Shown here: positions 24,380 through 35,400 of the stretch, piece after piece | How the letters are laid out: each line of letters opens with the position of its first letter | How positions within the stretch are numbered: the stretch's first letter is position 1 | Assembly: GCF_036320965.1 (NCBI RefSeq) | Contig: NC_092249.1 | Location: forward strand, 4,451,614 to 4,515,613 | Length of the DNA stretch: 64,000 nucleotides | Direction of reading: 5' to 3' | Source of the DNA: Panulirus ornatus | Lineage: Eukaryota; Arthropoda; Malacostraca; Decapoda; Palinuridae | Made by a program: the position numbers and the translations under genes | Notes under the pieces: model-generated | Told to the model about the DNA's origin: nothing | Seen by the model: the letters and a program-made list of their open reading frames with translations, nothing else | The model's database searches: none

Positions 24380-24384
<5 letters not shown>
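23770..24384 (-). mobile_element. Retroelement family fragment D (3' end)
   Basis: Minus-strand copy of the last about 75 codons plus the 3' untranslated region. The frame at 24374-24141 contains SEVEGTRRSGRPNWRWKDG and RNRVNW. It is cut at its 5' side by a (TA)n tract at 24383-24413. It lies in the intron of the minus-strand gene, inverted relative to copy E at 27.6-28.5 kb. Confidence 0.85.

Positions 24385-24413
<29 letters not shown>
24383..24413. repeat. (TA)n microsatellite
   Basis: Fifteen TA units at the broken 5' edge of retroelement fragment D. Confidence 0.95.
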
Positions 24414-24416
<3 letters not shown>

Positions 24417-25455
24417 TTTTCATACAAGTTTGCCATTTCCCGTGTGAGCCAGGTAGCATCAACAAAAGTTGTATATTTCCTTTCATCCATGCACATCCTT
24501 AACCCAAGTCCAATGTGTTAATGTGAAATATTACTTCCATGTTAATAAGCACTTTCATTCTTTTTTACTGCAAACTTAGCTGATTTATGAAAATATAATC
24601 AATCTTCACGATAAAAAGCAATTATATATTCCTCCAGCACCTTCAATCGAAATAACTCCAATTATCATCAGTTCTGTTACTGCATCTACCCATCCCATCT
24701 ATAATGTTGTTCCCTATCATCTATGTGACCATACCATCTTAATATACTTTCACCATTGTGCCTCATGTTAATGGACCCTGTTTGCAAGAGGTTACATCAT
24801 GAGAGAAAGATCATCTGTGGCAGAGCTGTATCACTGGGAGTAGCATCTTGTCAAAGAACTTTTCACTCTAAAGGAGTCCACATTTCCATCATATTGACAG
24901 CAACACAGCCATGGCTGAAGGAACCTCTGGAAAAGAGGTCCTGGGTAACACTAGCGTTCTTTCCTAAACAGAAACTCTGGGGACATCTCTTCAAAAAATG
25001 TTAACTTACTTCCATTTTCAGCATTTTTTTTTCTGTGTACATAAACACAGTGACCTACAGCAACATCACACACCCATGACCTGTTCCTCTTTCTTTCCAT
25101 TCTATGAACTGAAAGCAGAGGACTCTAGTCTATGGTATTATACAATTTGCTTTTTGCATTTCATCAACATTTGCTTGAAGTTTTTAATCAAATAAAATTT
25201 TCATATATACTACAAGCATACACTTGATTATACTGATAAATATGTTTCTAAGCATAAAACTGAAAAATGTAAGTACTAATTCAATGGACAAAAAACTTTG
25301 AAAGATCATTTGAAAGATTGTTATGAATTTCCTTCAATGAAGCTTAACTAGCTTCTGTTTAAACAGATTTCTATCCCTGAACAGGAGTAAAATTTGAATT
25401 ACACAAAATAGATAAATCATCACATTTATAAAACCATTTCATGGATCTCCCTAAC

Positions 25456-25681
25456 CTGAAGAGAAATGTGGTAATGATGTGGAGCTCTTCATTAATGCCC
25501 TTGGACTTGCTTCTCTGACGGCTTCACCAACCCTGAACTCTGATGATGCATCTCTGAAGGACTGATTGTTGTTTCGGTAACTAGATTGCATTCTGTTTAA
25601 GGGACGCCGTTCCTCAGTAGGAGAAGACAGACCAGAACTGTCAGAATGTCCTATTGAAGTGAGACGTCGACTGCTGCGTCT
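25456..25681 (-). CDS. Upstream coding exon of the Ser/Pro-rich protein gene
   Basis: The minus-strand acceptor TTGCCCTTTACAG lies directly before 25681 and the donor CTTCAG|GTTAGG follows 25456. The 226-bp exon starts in phase 0 and ends in phase 1, which fits the phase-1 start of the 18607-20739 exon. It encodes about 75 residues, opening RRSSRRLTSIGHSDSSGLSS, passing through EERRPLNRMQSS, and ending STSLPHFSSG across the junction. It is basic and Ser-rich, like a phosphorylated linker, with no domain. The Met of the longer frame (25753) lies in intron sequence, so the true start is further 5', beyond the part I could resolve. Confidence 0.7.
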
Positions 25682-27580
25682 CTGTAAAGGGCAAGATGTC
25701 ATTAGCCTCAAAACAAATACTGTACGAAGGAAATTTAAAGTAACTATGAACATACATACTTGGTGGATGTTTGCTTTGGTCTCTTGGTTAGGACATAGAT
25801 TGTGGCATGTGCATGCACTGTGGATATCATGTATGTTTTATAAATGAGATGAAGATTTTGAGATGTGAGGTCTGTGTGTACTTACACATTTGGAATTTAC
25901 ATTGTGGGGTGGGAGTCTATACCTATGACAAAATCTAATCTTATAAAATCTAATCTTATCTTTCTATTATACATACTTTTGAATGACACTTGCAAAGAGG
26001 AAGCATGATGTGCGGAGGGTGTGTAATCACCTATTTGTATTCATCTATTCATACAGTACAGGAGGGAGTTCTACAACTGTGTGACTCCATCTCAAACTTT
26101 TATCTAACATCTTTGACTTTTGTTTACAATCAGCATTACAATTTCACCACTCTCTTTATTCCAACTGTCCACCATCCACATATCAAAAAAGTTCTTCACA
26201 TCCCATTCAACAAGCTTCTTGTTTAGCTTCTCTGCTTTTAGATTGTATTGGTGGAGTGTGTACATTGCCAGAGGAGTAAGGGGTAAGTGTTGTAGTCAAG
26301 ATGCATGCAATACAGTGTGTGTATAGGAAGCAGGTTCAGTTCTGTTGATAGTACTGCTAAAATTTAATCAGGGTGAGAACTTTAGCTGCTCTATGTCTGA
26401 CAGGAGAGGAGAGTGAGTTAGGATTTCTTGTCGGAGAAAGACTAAAAGATAGCAGGTGTTTGTTTCAACATTTACCACTAATGCTATAAAGTTTTGTGTA
26501 GGTACTGTTGTCTCAGTAAGGAAAATAACTTTCAAGACAACACATAGGATAATGACAAAACGCAAGATGTGAAGGATTCAGTTCTGATGATGGCTAATCC
26601 AGTTTCAAGGAGTGAACAATCAGTCTGCACGTGGGAATTTGGGCTCAGTGCAAGTGATGATGCTGTACTGATAATAAATGGAATACCTTTTATCTAAAGC
26701 TGTCTGACCTCCATCTCTTGAATCTCTAGCTTTCTTAATATTTGCCGAGTAACAACTTACTTGAGAAAAGTAAAATCCATATCAAAGTGTACAGTAGGGT
26801 AAACACAAGATGTCACTAATTTACATCTAAAATGAATGTGTATAGTTCAGGGAGCAAGGAAACTATCGGTAATTTTTTTGATTTCAGGAACAGAGAATAA
26901 TGGTATTATGCTGATCTTAGATATGCCGATCAATGTGTTAAAAAAAGAGTTGTGTGGTGAAAAAAGTATGCGATGAAAATGGCAAAATAACAATGAGATT
27001 TTTCTATGGAGAACAATAGTTTGTACTGCAACACTATGAAACTTATATCTAAAAGAAGCAAGAAATTCGTAGACAGCACAAGCATATAACAATCAGGAAT
27101 AATATGAGCCTATTAATTACTTTCAAATATAACTCTAGGTTGGAAAGTCTCAAAATAAACAATGTTTTACAACAAATCTCAATTTCTTGTATCTTTTAAA
27201 TCTACTGAACACTATCCAGACTTCCTCTCCCCATCCTATTCATATCTTCTTTGCAACAATTTGTCACTTCTAATTCAAAAAGTTTCCATCCTATTTCCTT
27301 GACTGTCTTTTCAATAATCTTACTTCATTCATACATCCCTGATTTTTATCTTTACCCATTACTTTCCAGGTAGAGACCCTGCCCTGCATATCCCAATGAA
27401 TTAAGGATTAGGGGATCTCTGTAAGCTAGATCTACCCATTACTTTCTCCTGTTGGTCTTTTTTTCAACATTGCTTTAATTTCTTCATGTCAGAGCCCTCC
27501 AATCTGCTACTGCTAGTTTCACTACTTCCTTATCTCGTTCACCAACTCTTTATCCTCCAGTACTAATATTATATTATAGT
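25682..27580. other. AT-rich noncoding stretch, nothing recognised
   Basis: Probably the next intron upstream in the minus-strand gene. Short frames (25990-26326, 26847-27092) show no domains. Confidence 0.4.
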
Positions 27581-27582
27581 AT

Positions 27583-28492
27583 GGAAGAAGAAAGTTGAGA
27601 GTAAATGTGAATAAGAGCAAGGTTATTAGGTACAGTAGGGGTGAGGGTCAAGTCAATTGGGAGGTGAGTTTGAATGGAGAAAAACTGGAGGAAGTGAAGT
27701 GTTTTAGATATCTGGGAGTGGATCTGTCAGCGGATGGAACCATGGAAGCGGAAGTGGATCATAGGGTGGGGGAGGGGGCGAAAATTTTGGGAGCCTTGAA
27801 AAATGTGTGGAAGTCGAGAACATTATCTCGGAAAGCAAAAATGGGTATGTTTGAGGGAATAGTGGTTCCAACAATGTTGTATGGTTGCGAGGCGTGGGCT
27901 ATGGATAGAGATGTGCGCAGGAGGATGGATGTGCTGGAAATGAGATGTTTGAGGACAATGTGTGGTGTGAGGTGGTTTGATCGAGTAAGTAACGTAAGGG
28001 TAAGAGAGAGGTGTGGAAATAAAAAGAGCGTGGTTGAGAGAGCAGAAGAGGGTGTTTTGAAATGGTTTGGGCACATGGAGAGAATGAGTGAGGAGAGATT
28101 GACCAAGAGGATATATGTGTCGGAGGTGGAGGGAACGAGGAGAAGAGGGAGACCAAATTGGAGGTGGAAAGATGGAGTGAAAAAGATTTTGTGTGATCGG
28201 GGCCTGAACATGCAGGAGGGTGAAAGGAGGGCAAGAAATAGAGTGAATTGGAGTCATGTGGTATACAGGGGTTGACGTGCTGTCAGTGGATTGAAGCAAG
28301 GCATGTGAAGCGTCTGGGGTAAACCATGGAAAGCTGTGTAGGTATGTATATTTGCGTGTCTGGACGTGTGTATGTACATGTGTATGGGGGGGGGGGGGGG
28401 TTGGGCCATTTCTTTCGTCTGTTTCCTTGCGCTACCTCGCAAACGCGGGAGACAGCGACAAAGTATAAAAAAAAAAAAAAAAAAAAAAAAAA
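27583..28492 (+). mobile_element. Retroelement family copy E with intact 3' end and poly(A)
   Basis: 5'-truncated insertion that starts just after the catalytic part of the reverse transcriptase and continues to a 3' untranslated region. The conserved end is CGCTACCTCGCAAACGCGGG, then GACAGCGACAAAGTAT and a 26-base A tract (28467-28492). A G run lies at 28386-28400. It is the least damaged copy here and probably the most recent insertion. Confidence 0.9.
27595..28275 (+). pseudogene. C-terminal region of non-LTR reverse transcriptase (copy E)
   Basis: An uninterrupted 226-codon frame, the C-terminal part of the family protein. It opens with VNVNKSKVIRYSR just downstream of where the FADD box would be. 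It then has EKLEEVKCFRYLGVDLS, YGCEAWAMDRDVRRRMDVLE, a WFDRVSNVRVRE segment, HMERMSEERL and GRPNWRWKDGVKKIL. These motifs typify the post-polymerase region of RTE/Jockey-type elements. The polymerase core and any endonuclease are missing through 5' truncation, so it has no independent function. Its value is as a near-consensus reference for the damaged copies. Confidence 0.85.
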
Positions 28493-28509
28493 CTTATATT
28501 GCTACATAA

Positions 28510-29613
28510 ATAGCATTTATGGATCTGGAGAAGGCATATGATAGGGTTGGTTGAGATACTTTGTGGAAGGTCTTAAGAGTATATGGTGTGGGAGGTAAGC
28601 TGCTGGAAGCAGTGAAGTTTTTATCAAGGATGCAAGGCATGTGTAAGAGTGGGAAGAGAGGAGAGTGATTGGTTCCCAGTGAAGGTCGGTTTGCACCAAC
28701 AATGGTTATTATATGGTTGCAAGGAATGGGCTATAGATAAGGTTGTGTGGAGGAGGGTGGATGAGTTGGAAATGAGATGTTTGAGGACAATATGTGGTGT
28801 GAAGTGGTTTGATCGATTAAGTAATGAAAGGGTAAGAGAGGTGTGGTAATAAAAAGAGTGGTTGAGAGAGCAGAAGAGGGTAAGTAGAAATGGTTTGGAC
28901 ATATGGAGAGAATGCGTGAGGAAAGACTGACAAAGAAGATATACGTGTCAGAGGTGGAAGGAACAAGGAGAATAAGAAGACAACAGGGGGGGTGGAAAGT
29001 TGGAGTGAAAAAGATTTTAAGTGATTGGGGCCTGAACATACAGGAGGGTGAGAGGCATGCAAAGAATAGAGTGAATTGGAATGATGTGGTATACCAGAAT
29101 GACGTGCTGTCAATGGATTGAACCAGGACATGTGAAAGTCTGGGGTAAACCATGGAAAGGTCTGTGGGGCCTGGATGTGGATAGGGAGCTGTGGTTTTGG
29201 TGCATTACATGTGATGGCTAGAGACTGAGTGTGAAGGAACGTGGCCTTTTTTTGTCGGTTTTGCTGGCGCTGCCTCACTGAAGCAGGAGGCAGCGATGCT
29301 GTTTCCTGTGGGGCAGGGTAGTGCCAGGAATGGATGAAAGCAAGTATGAATATGTACATGTGTATATATGTATATGTCTGTGTATTTGTATATGTTTATA
29401 TATTGATATGTATATGTATGTTGATATGTGTATGTGCATGTATGGGTGTTTATGTTTATATATTTTTATATGAGTGAATGGGCAGTTCTTCGTCTGTTTC
29501 CAGGCGCTACCTTGCTGACGCAGGAAACGGCGATAAAGTATTATAATAATAATAATAATAATAATGATAATATAATATAATATAATATAATATAATATAA
29601 TATAATAATATCT
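28510..29613 (+). mobile_element. Retroelement family copy F, internally deleted
   Basis: Starts with FMDLEKAYD-type sequence (near 28518), then jumps from the region before GLxQG (near 28690) straight to the YGCKEWAID region (near 28715). About 400 bp covering the FADD box are therefore missing. Frameshifts follow. The 3' untranslated part ends GCTGACGCAGGAAACGGCGA, AAAGTATT, then an (AAT)n/(TATAA)n tail to about 29613. It starts within 20 bp of copy E's poly(A). Confidence 0.85.
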
Positions 29614-31460
29614 TATAATAATTTCTTAAGAGTTCAGATTAGTTCTTCCACCTACAGAGTCCTAACTTCAACTTAAAAGCTGACTTTTCGTATATTCTTT
29701 TCCTTCCAAACATATTCTAAATAACCCCAACTTCACCTTAAAATCTGAATTTTCATATAAATTTTTTTTCCTTCTAAATTCATGATCAGACTGCTTCAAA
29801 TTATCAATTACCATTAATTTCCATATTAATAATTCTGCTACATGTATATCCACAATGATTACATGTTCTATAAATCTTTCAGAAAATCGTAACAATAGAA
29901 AAATTGCTCTTAGAAACACTGTTCTCCTCCCTTTTACTCCACTCTACTTACTGATAACTTTAATAAATGCTAGCACAAGTTAGATTAGTTCTTTTTCGGT
30001 TGCTACTATGTTCCTGTTCTAAAATCATGGATAAATATAGAAAGAAAGGCTATACCATTAAAAACAACACTAACATTCTATAAAAATGATGGCTGTTAAG
30101 AGATATGGCGTTCTTATACTTGTATGGAATCCAATGGTTTTCTGTGATATCTAGTTATTATGAATCTAACATAAAGAATAATCACTTTTTTCTGATGCTC
30201 ATTCAGCGAAATATCGACACCAGGTATGCAACGAGTATGTTACAATTTTGACTATAATCAATGTCAAAAATATGTTAGGGTACCATTCCAATACTCGTTT
30301 TCTCTTCTCGACAAAACAGACCAGAGAAAACCAGATTCCTGACTGAAGGGGATACCACTGTAAACTAAAAGACCCACGATTTATCCGTAGGAGACCAGTT
30401 ATAATATTACCTAAAGATAACAGGTTAAAATAGTTTCCCTGCGTCATTTTACTTACGCTTAATCAAAAGAATAACAAGACCAAACAACACGAATCATAAA
30501 TAATGTATAAAGAGGAAGAACAGGGTTCACATTACTATTAAAATGACCGTAACGGCCATTCACTTGCTTGGAAGTTGAACCTATATCTTTCCAACGGTTT
30601 TTCATGTGTTTTTTCACTATTCTGACCATTATTTCTACCGCAGATCACTACCATTGGGGATATAACCCCTTCGTCAAACGATAATGGAGGACCTAAAAGA
30701 GGGAAATAGGGGTTTTCTATGGAGGAACACAAAAAGTTGTAATTTGCAATAGAAATGAAGGCCAGAATCGTTCAAAAGACATTAGAAACCATCGAAAACA
30801 CATCTTCAACCAAACCTAACCTAATCTAGCAAACAACATACGCTCGGCATGTAAACAGTGGACTTGAAGGGGAAAAAATTAAATGATTTTCTATCAAAAG
30901 TATCGTAATTTCCCTGGGAAATGATCAACGAGGGATAAATAATGTAGCAGAACAAGGGGTCTTAAAATGGTCTAAATGACCTATTCCATGACTTAGAATC
31001 TCAAAAATTCGCTGTCTGTCAAAACGGTAATACTTTCTCAGAATTCTTCGTCTGTGGATTCCCAGTGTTTCTTGGGAAGGGCTAACGTATACATACATCT
31101 AGCAATCCACTTTCTACTGTAATGTCAGGTGAGGGGTAAACACTCGCAATCCATTTTCTATTGCAATATTACACGAGTACTCACTCCACATTGCCAATCA
31201 CCTCACCTAGATATTTTACACAATTTATCAGCCTCTTGGAAGACTGCAGCCATGATCACGACCAGCAATTTGCTAAATTTCAGTGTCGTTTTCGTTACAC
31301 CATCTTGTTTACTCTAAGGCAAGACGCCATACCTCCCCACTCGTTTCAAAACCTGCATCATACACCGCTCGGCTTCACTAAAATCACATCATTACGACCT
31401 GCATAGCTTAATGGCACATCTAGCAACACTAGAGTCACTAAACTCACCACACTCACGGAG
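29614..31460. other. AT-rich stretch, no gene recognised
   Basis: Short frames on the minus strand (29668-29919, 30199-30447, 30538-30732) lack domains and good splice sites. A few CCTAACCTAA-like bases near 30820 are too short to call telomeric. Confidence 0.4.
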
Positions 31461-31509
31461 ATGCTGTCGTATTTTCATCATTTCTTTCCCTTTGTTCTTT
31501 CGGAAACAG

Positions 31510-31790
31510 TCGAAATCGCCACATTGGACACCACCCACAATGTTGACATTGTCCGAATCCTCGGCCGACCTGGCGTACCGCAGGTCGCGACTTATTCTAA
31601 GCCTTTGGACGCAGTATTACACTGGCTTCCATATCTCACTGTGGCTTTGATCACCTACTTTCTTGTTTTACAAGTCTTAAAATGGCTTTGGTGGTCGAGA
31701 ACATGGGTTATTTTGCCCAAAACCTTGAGGGCGCTAAAGACGCCCCTCGTTCGACTTGACGAAGCCAGTAGTCAAGAAAATGTTGGCTAG
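31510..31790 (+). CDS. Candidate terminal exon or small membrane protein
   Basis: A pyrimidine-rich 3' splice-like site (CCTTTGTTCTTTCGGAAACAG) ends at 31509. The open frame then encodes about 93 residues to TAG at 31788. It has a polar N-terminal part (VEIATLDTTHNVDIVRIL), one strong hydrophobic segment (WLPYLTVALITYFLVLQVLK) flanked by Trp residues, and a basic then acidic tail ending EASSQENVG. The layout resembles a single-pass membrane or tail-anchored protein. If unspliced, an upstream Met at 31461 adds 16 residues. GC content is higher than in the surrounding DNA. No family recognised; a chance frame remains possible. Confidence 0.4.
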
Positions 31791-31955
31791 ATTTTTCTTT
31801 CTTTATATTCTACGGCCAGCGACCTATGAGGAAATTCATTAGGCATCAATAACATATTTTTCTCTTTGGGATTCATAGACAAAACCGACTCGTAAGGACA
31901 AGCCATTGTATCGGAAAATAATACGAAGAACTTCTTTTTAAAAGGCATTCCAATT

Positions 31956-31958
<3 letters not shown>

Positions 31959-32028
<70 letters not shown>
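31959..32028. repeat. (TA)n microsatellite
   Basis: About 35 TA units. No ribozyme repeat is attached on either side, unlike several other (TA)n tracts in the window. Confidence 0.95.
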
Positions 32029-32031
<3 letters not shown>

Positions 32032-33974
32032 GTCAAGAGAAATAGCAACCACATAACCAGACTATAAATTAGTAATTCAATCCTTAAAATATTTGTAGAA
32101 GAGTTATGCATTCCGGGTCGAATTCAACGTCAACGCAATATTATTGGAACGTCACAGGATGAAAAACGCATCGGTTGCGACTCTCATATTTAAGCTGAAA
32201 TTCCTTCTATATCCAATTCGCGACAAAATATACGAATTTCGCGATGATTTCAATAATTTCCCTTCCTATATCGACTACAGTACAAAAAAAAAAAAAGAAT
32301 AGGACAGCTTCCATGCTCGAGGTCACAATACGATGATTACAAAATTAATAATATATACAAGAAGCTACAAGATGAAGTCTAATTATGGCGTCTATAATTT
32401 GCTCCATGATTTTCTTTTTTTTTTTGAGATTGAGGAAAACGATTTGTAGCGAAGGCTGAATCTACTGTAGAACTCGTAGATAATTGAACTCTCAACCAAT
32501 TGGCGACCACAGCATCGGTGCCAAGATGGACTTTCCCCTTGTGTGTGTGTGGCTACACACAGCGAACGCAGGAACCACCTTCAGCGAGGCTGGGTCATCA
32601 TCATTTAAGGACGAAAAGGAGTATAACAATAGCGTCCAGGATCGTCACGCTCTAAAAAACGTGTATTACGTCACTCCTAGTCCTGCTCCTGATTGGAGCG
32701 CAATTCCAAAGCTGCAGGAACCCCATAAATGGGATCCTGTAGTTACAAATAGTTTCATAACGATATAAAAAAAAAATAACCCAAGAACCTCCAGTCTGGA
32801 GTTAAACATCCACTGATGTAAGTTCTATCTAATGTTCATTACGATCAAAGCGCTACACCAGTCTTCAAAATCAAACTCTAAGCCATTCTAATCCTTCCAC
32901 GAGTACGAAATTAGATCCCTATCCTTCCTCTATCTTTAATCTCTTTAAATACAGGTCTGTGGCTGTTTAGCTCAAAGAAAAAAAGAGAAATACAAAATAA
33001 ACCTGTGGTTTTTTTTCGTGGTGTTCTATCGCATCATCTCCATGAACAAACATCGTAGTAATGAAAGAAAAGGAGAATGGTGGTGATCCATGGCGTTCGT
33101 GTGAGCATCAGATGTCCAAATACGCGAAAGACGAGACGTTATTTTGGATTAAAGTTGCTGCAGTTTCCCTCTCTCCCTTCCCCTGCCGAAGCCATAGAGT
33201 TGGTTGCTAATTCCGTGTTGGCAACTAGTCCCCCTTCCACTCTAAAGACATACAAGTCTTCCCTGTTCGAGGCCCCGGGTCAGAGACCCCCCTCAGGTCT
33301 ACTGGTCCGAAAGGGTCTCTTATACCCGAACCAACCATCGTGAGGAGTACTACTAGTGCGTCCCAAACGATCTTTAGTGGGTAATTACCTACGCCTTTGA
33401 GTGCGCGACGGGACGATGCCTTAATTCGGGGTCGAGACGGGCCAACGTGCCACCATTTGCTCGAACCTCCCGTTAGCGATGGACGATGTTGCCACACGTT
33501 ATCAGTTTTTATCTCTGACGTTCACAAGGGACTCTTGAGGTACTACGTTAATGCTACGGATTGAATGAACTCCTATCGAGCTCCGAAGATGTACTTCTAA
33601 CACGAAGAAAAAAAAAAATTATCTGAGATTTAACCAACCGAAAAAAAGGACGTTAATTCATATCTTGTTAATGTGATATTTATTCAAAGCTGAACGTATT
33701 GTGAATCAATCGCGATTCAAATGTCCCACACTTCTAAAACTATAGTCTTGACAGTCTTCAGACCTACTGCCATGAGGGCTTGTCATATGACAGTCATTTG
33801 ACATGACACTCATCTCCTTTGTCACGAAGAAACAAACATACAAAGACGAAACCTTAAGGTGTTTAACCCGCATTCAAATAGCACCAGACGAAAAATCAAC
33901 AACACAGACTTCACATATAAAAAGAGAAACATGTAAAGACATAATACATAATGTATTTTCATTCAAGAACCTGT
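32029..33974. other. Noncoding stretch with two short unassigned frames
   Basis: Frames at 32484-32768 and 33077-33343 (plus) and 33225-33497 (minus) are open but show no domain or clear splice sites. The 33225-33500 part is more GC-rich and may be a fragment of an unrecognised repeat. Confidence 0.35.
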
Positions 33975-34007
33975 CTGTATATATCTATCTATCTATCTCT
34001 ATCTATC

Positions 34008-34048
34008 TCCCCTGATGATGTAATTGTTACACGAAAGTGCACTTGGGA
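34008..34048 (+). ncRNA. Hammerhead-like ribozyme, repeat copy 2 (best copy)
   Basis: All elements are present: helix I 5' strand TCCC (34008-34011), CTGATGA (34012-34018), helix II TGTAA/TTACA (34019-34023 with 34027-34031, a perfect 5-bp stem with loop TTG), extra C34032, GAAA (34033-34036), self-complementary AGTGCACT (34036-34043), predicted cleavage after T34044, and helix I 3' strand GGGA (34045-34048). The order is that of a type I hammerhead. A normal monomeric helix III cannot form from an 8-nt palindrome without a loop, so a dimer pairing two palindromes is the plausible active form, as described for small hammerheads of Penelope-like elements. The repeat continues through TTTTCCCCGTGGACTCATAG into (TA)n. 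Confidence 0.75.
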
Positions 34049-34083
34049 ACTTATCGTGTTTCATTTTCCCCGTGGACTCATAG

Positions 34084-34085
<2 letters not shown>

Positions 34086-34157
<72 letters not shown>
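34086..34157. repeat. (TA)n microsatellite after ribozyme repeat copy 2
   Basis: About 36 TA units beginning right after GGACTCATAGGA. Confidence 0.95.
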
Positions 34158-34161
<4 letters not shown>

Positions 34162-34469
34162 GACAAGCCTACTGTGGGGCAGAATGGGTTCTATGCAAAT
34201 CAGCTAGTGACATAAGGTTAATCTAAATCTCCCCTTTCTATTCTTAATCAATTGACGTAGTTAAACTGATATGCTAGGGGACTTTATTTTAAGTTTAACT
34301 TAATTATCATAAAAAGCTTGAGATCTTAATATTTCTAAAGCTTTCTGAGCTTAAATCACCATGATTTGATAACCTTAAGCTTATGGAACTAAGTTTTTTA
34401 TATGCTTATAAAACTTAAGTCATGTCTTTACGAGAATTTATCTTCCCCCCCCTTTCTTTCGTCACACTT

Positions 34470-35110
34470 AAGCTCCCCAGCTCACCCCAGCCTACCCCCA
34501 GTATGAAGCTCCCCACACCCCAGCCTACCCCAGGATGTAGCCTCCCAACCTACCCCAGCCTACTCCAGTATGAAGCTCCCCACACCCCAGCCTACTCCAG
34601 GATGTAGCCTCCCAACCTACCCCAGCCTACCCCCAGTATGAAGCTCCCCACACCCCAGCCTACTCCAGGATGTAGCCTCCCAACCTACCCCAGCCTACCC
34701 CCAGTATGAAGCTCCCCACACCCCAGCCTACTCCAGGATGTAGCCTCCCAACCTACCCCAGCCTACCCCCAGTATGAAGCTCCCCACACCCCAGCCTACT
34801 CCAGGATGTAGCCTCCCAACCTACCCCAGCCTACCCCCAGTATGAAGCTCCCCACACCCCAGCCTACTCCAGGATGTAGCCTCCCAACCTACCCCAGCCT
34901 ACCCCCAGCATGAAGCTATCCACACCCCAGCCTACCCCAAGATGTAGGCTCCCAACCTACCCCAGCCTACCCCAGGATATAGCCTCCCAACACACCCCAG
35001 CCTACCCCCAGCATGAAGCTCCCCACACCCCAGCCTACTCCAGGATGTAGCCTCCCAACCTACCCCCCATATGAAGCTCCCCACACCCCAGCTCAACCCA
35101 GGACTCACCA
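34470..35110. repeat. 68-bp C-rich minisatellite, about 9 copies
   Basis: CAGTATGAAGCTCCCCACAC recurs at 34634 and 34702, giving a 68-bp period. Each unit is made of related CCCCAGCCTACYCCAGGATG and CCCAACCTACCCCAGCC half-blocks, suggesting growth from a shorter ancestral repeat. Frames across it (such as 34932-35168 minus) are by-products. Confidence 0.95.
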
Positions 35111-35218
35111 CCCCAGGATGGAGCTTGGCCTGAGAACCGTCAGTTAACCCTCGGTCTTCCTCGCCCACGCTTCGGCTCGGCTTCCTGTAAAAGAAAAAGA
35201 AGTCTTAGGATAATGGGA

Positions 35219-35243
35219 CACACACACACACACACACACACAC
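35219..35243. repeat. (AC)n microsatellite
   Basis: Twelve AC units directly before the tRNA-derived SINE. Confidence 0.95.
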
Positions 35244-35359
35244 TATGAGTCAGCGAGGCCCGAAGCCGGGTTCGAATCCCGGGCTGGGTTTATCGGCCAA
35301 CACCCAATCCAGGTGTTTATCCTCCCCCTAAGGTCTGGTCGATGAATAGGTATCTGGTT

Positions 35360-35395
<36 letters not shown>

Positions 35396-35400
35396 ATATG
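35244..35400 (+). mobile_element. tRNA-derived SINE, copy 1
   Basis: A GCCGGGTTCGAATCCCGGGC segment (near 35264) has the GGTTCGAATCC B box of a tRNA promoter in a T-arm-like hairpin. It is followed by a body containing TTTATCCTCCCCCTAAGG, GTCGATGAATAGGTATCTGG and a (GT)n tail (35360-35392). The body matches copies at 48613-48790 (minus) and 56880-57095. The A-box half is poorly preserved. Confidence 0.7.

Larger units (their letters stand above)
20740..25455 (-). other. Intron joining exons 25456-25681 and 18607-20739
   Basis: The donor CTTCAG|GTTAGG (25456/25455) and acceptor TTTTCAG (20740) are in matching phase 1, so the flanking frames join as ...PHFSSG-KDSGFDE.... The 4.7-kb intron contains a Tigger remnant (21206-22003) and retroelement fragment D (23770-24384). 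The rest is AT-rich and featureless. Confidence 0.7.

Noticed and set aside
30815..30835. Telomere-type CCTAA repeat
   Set aside because: Only about two partial units; far too short.
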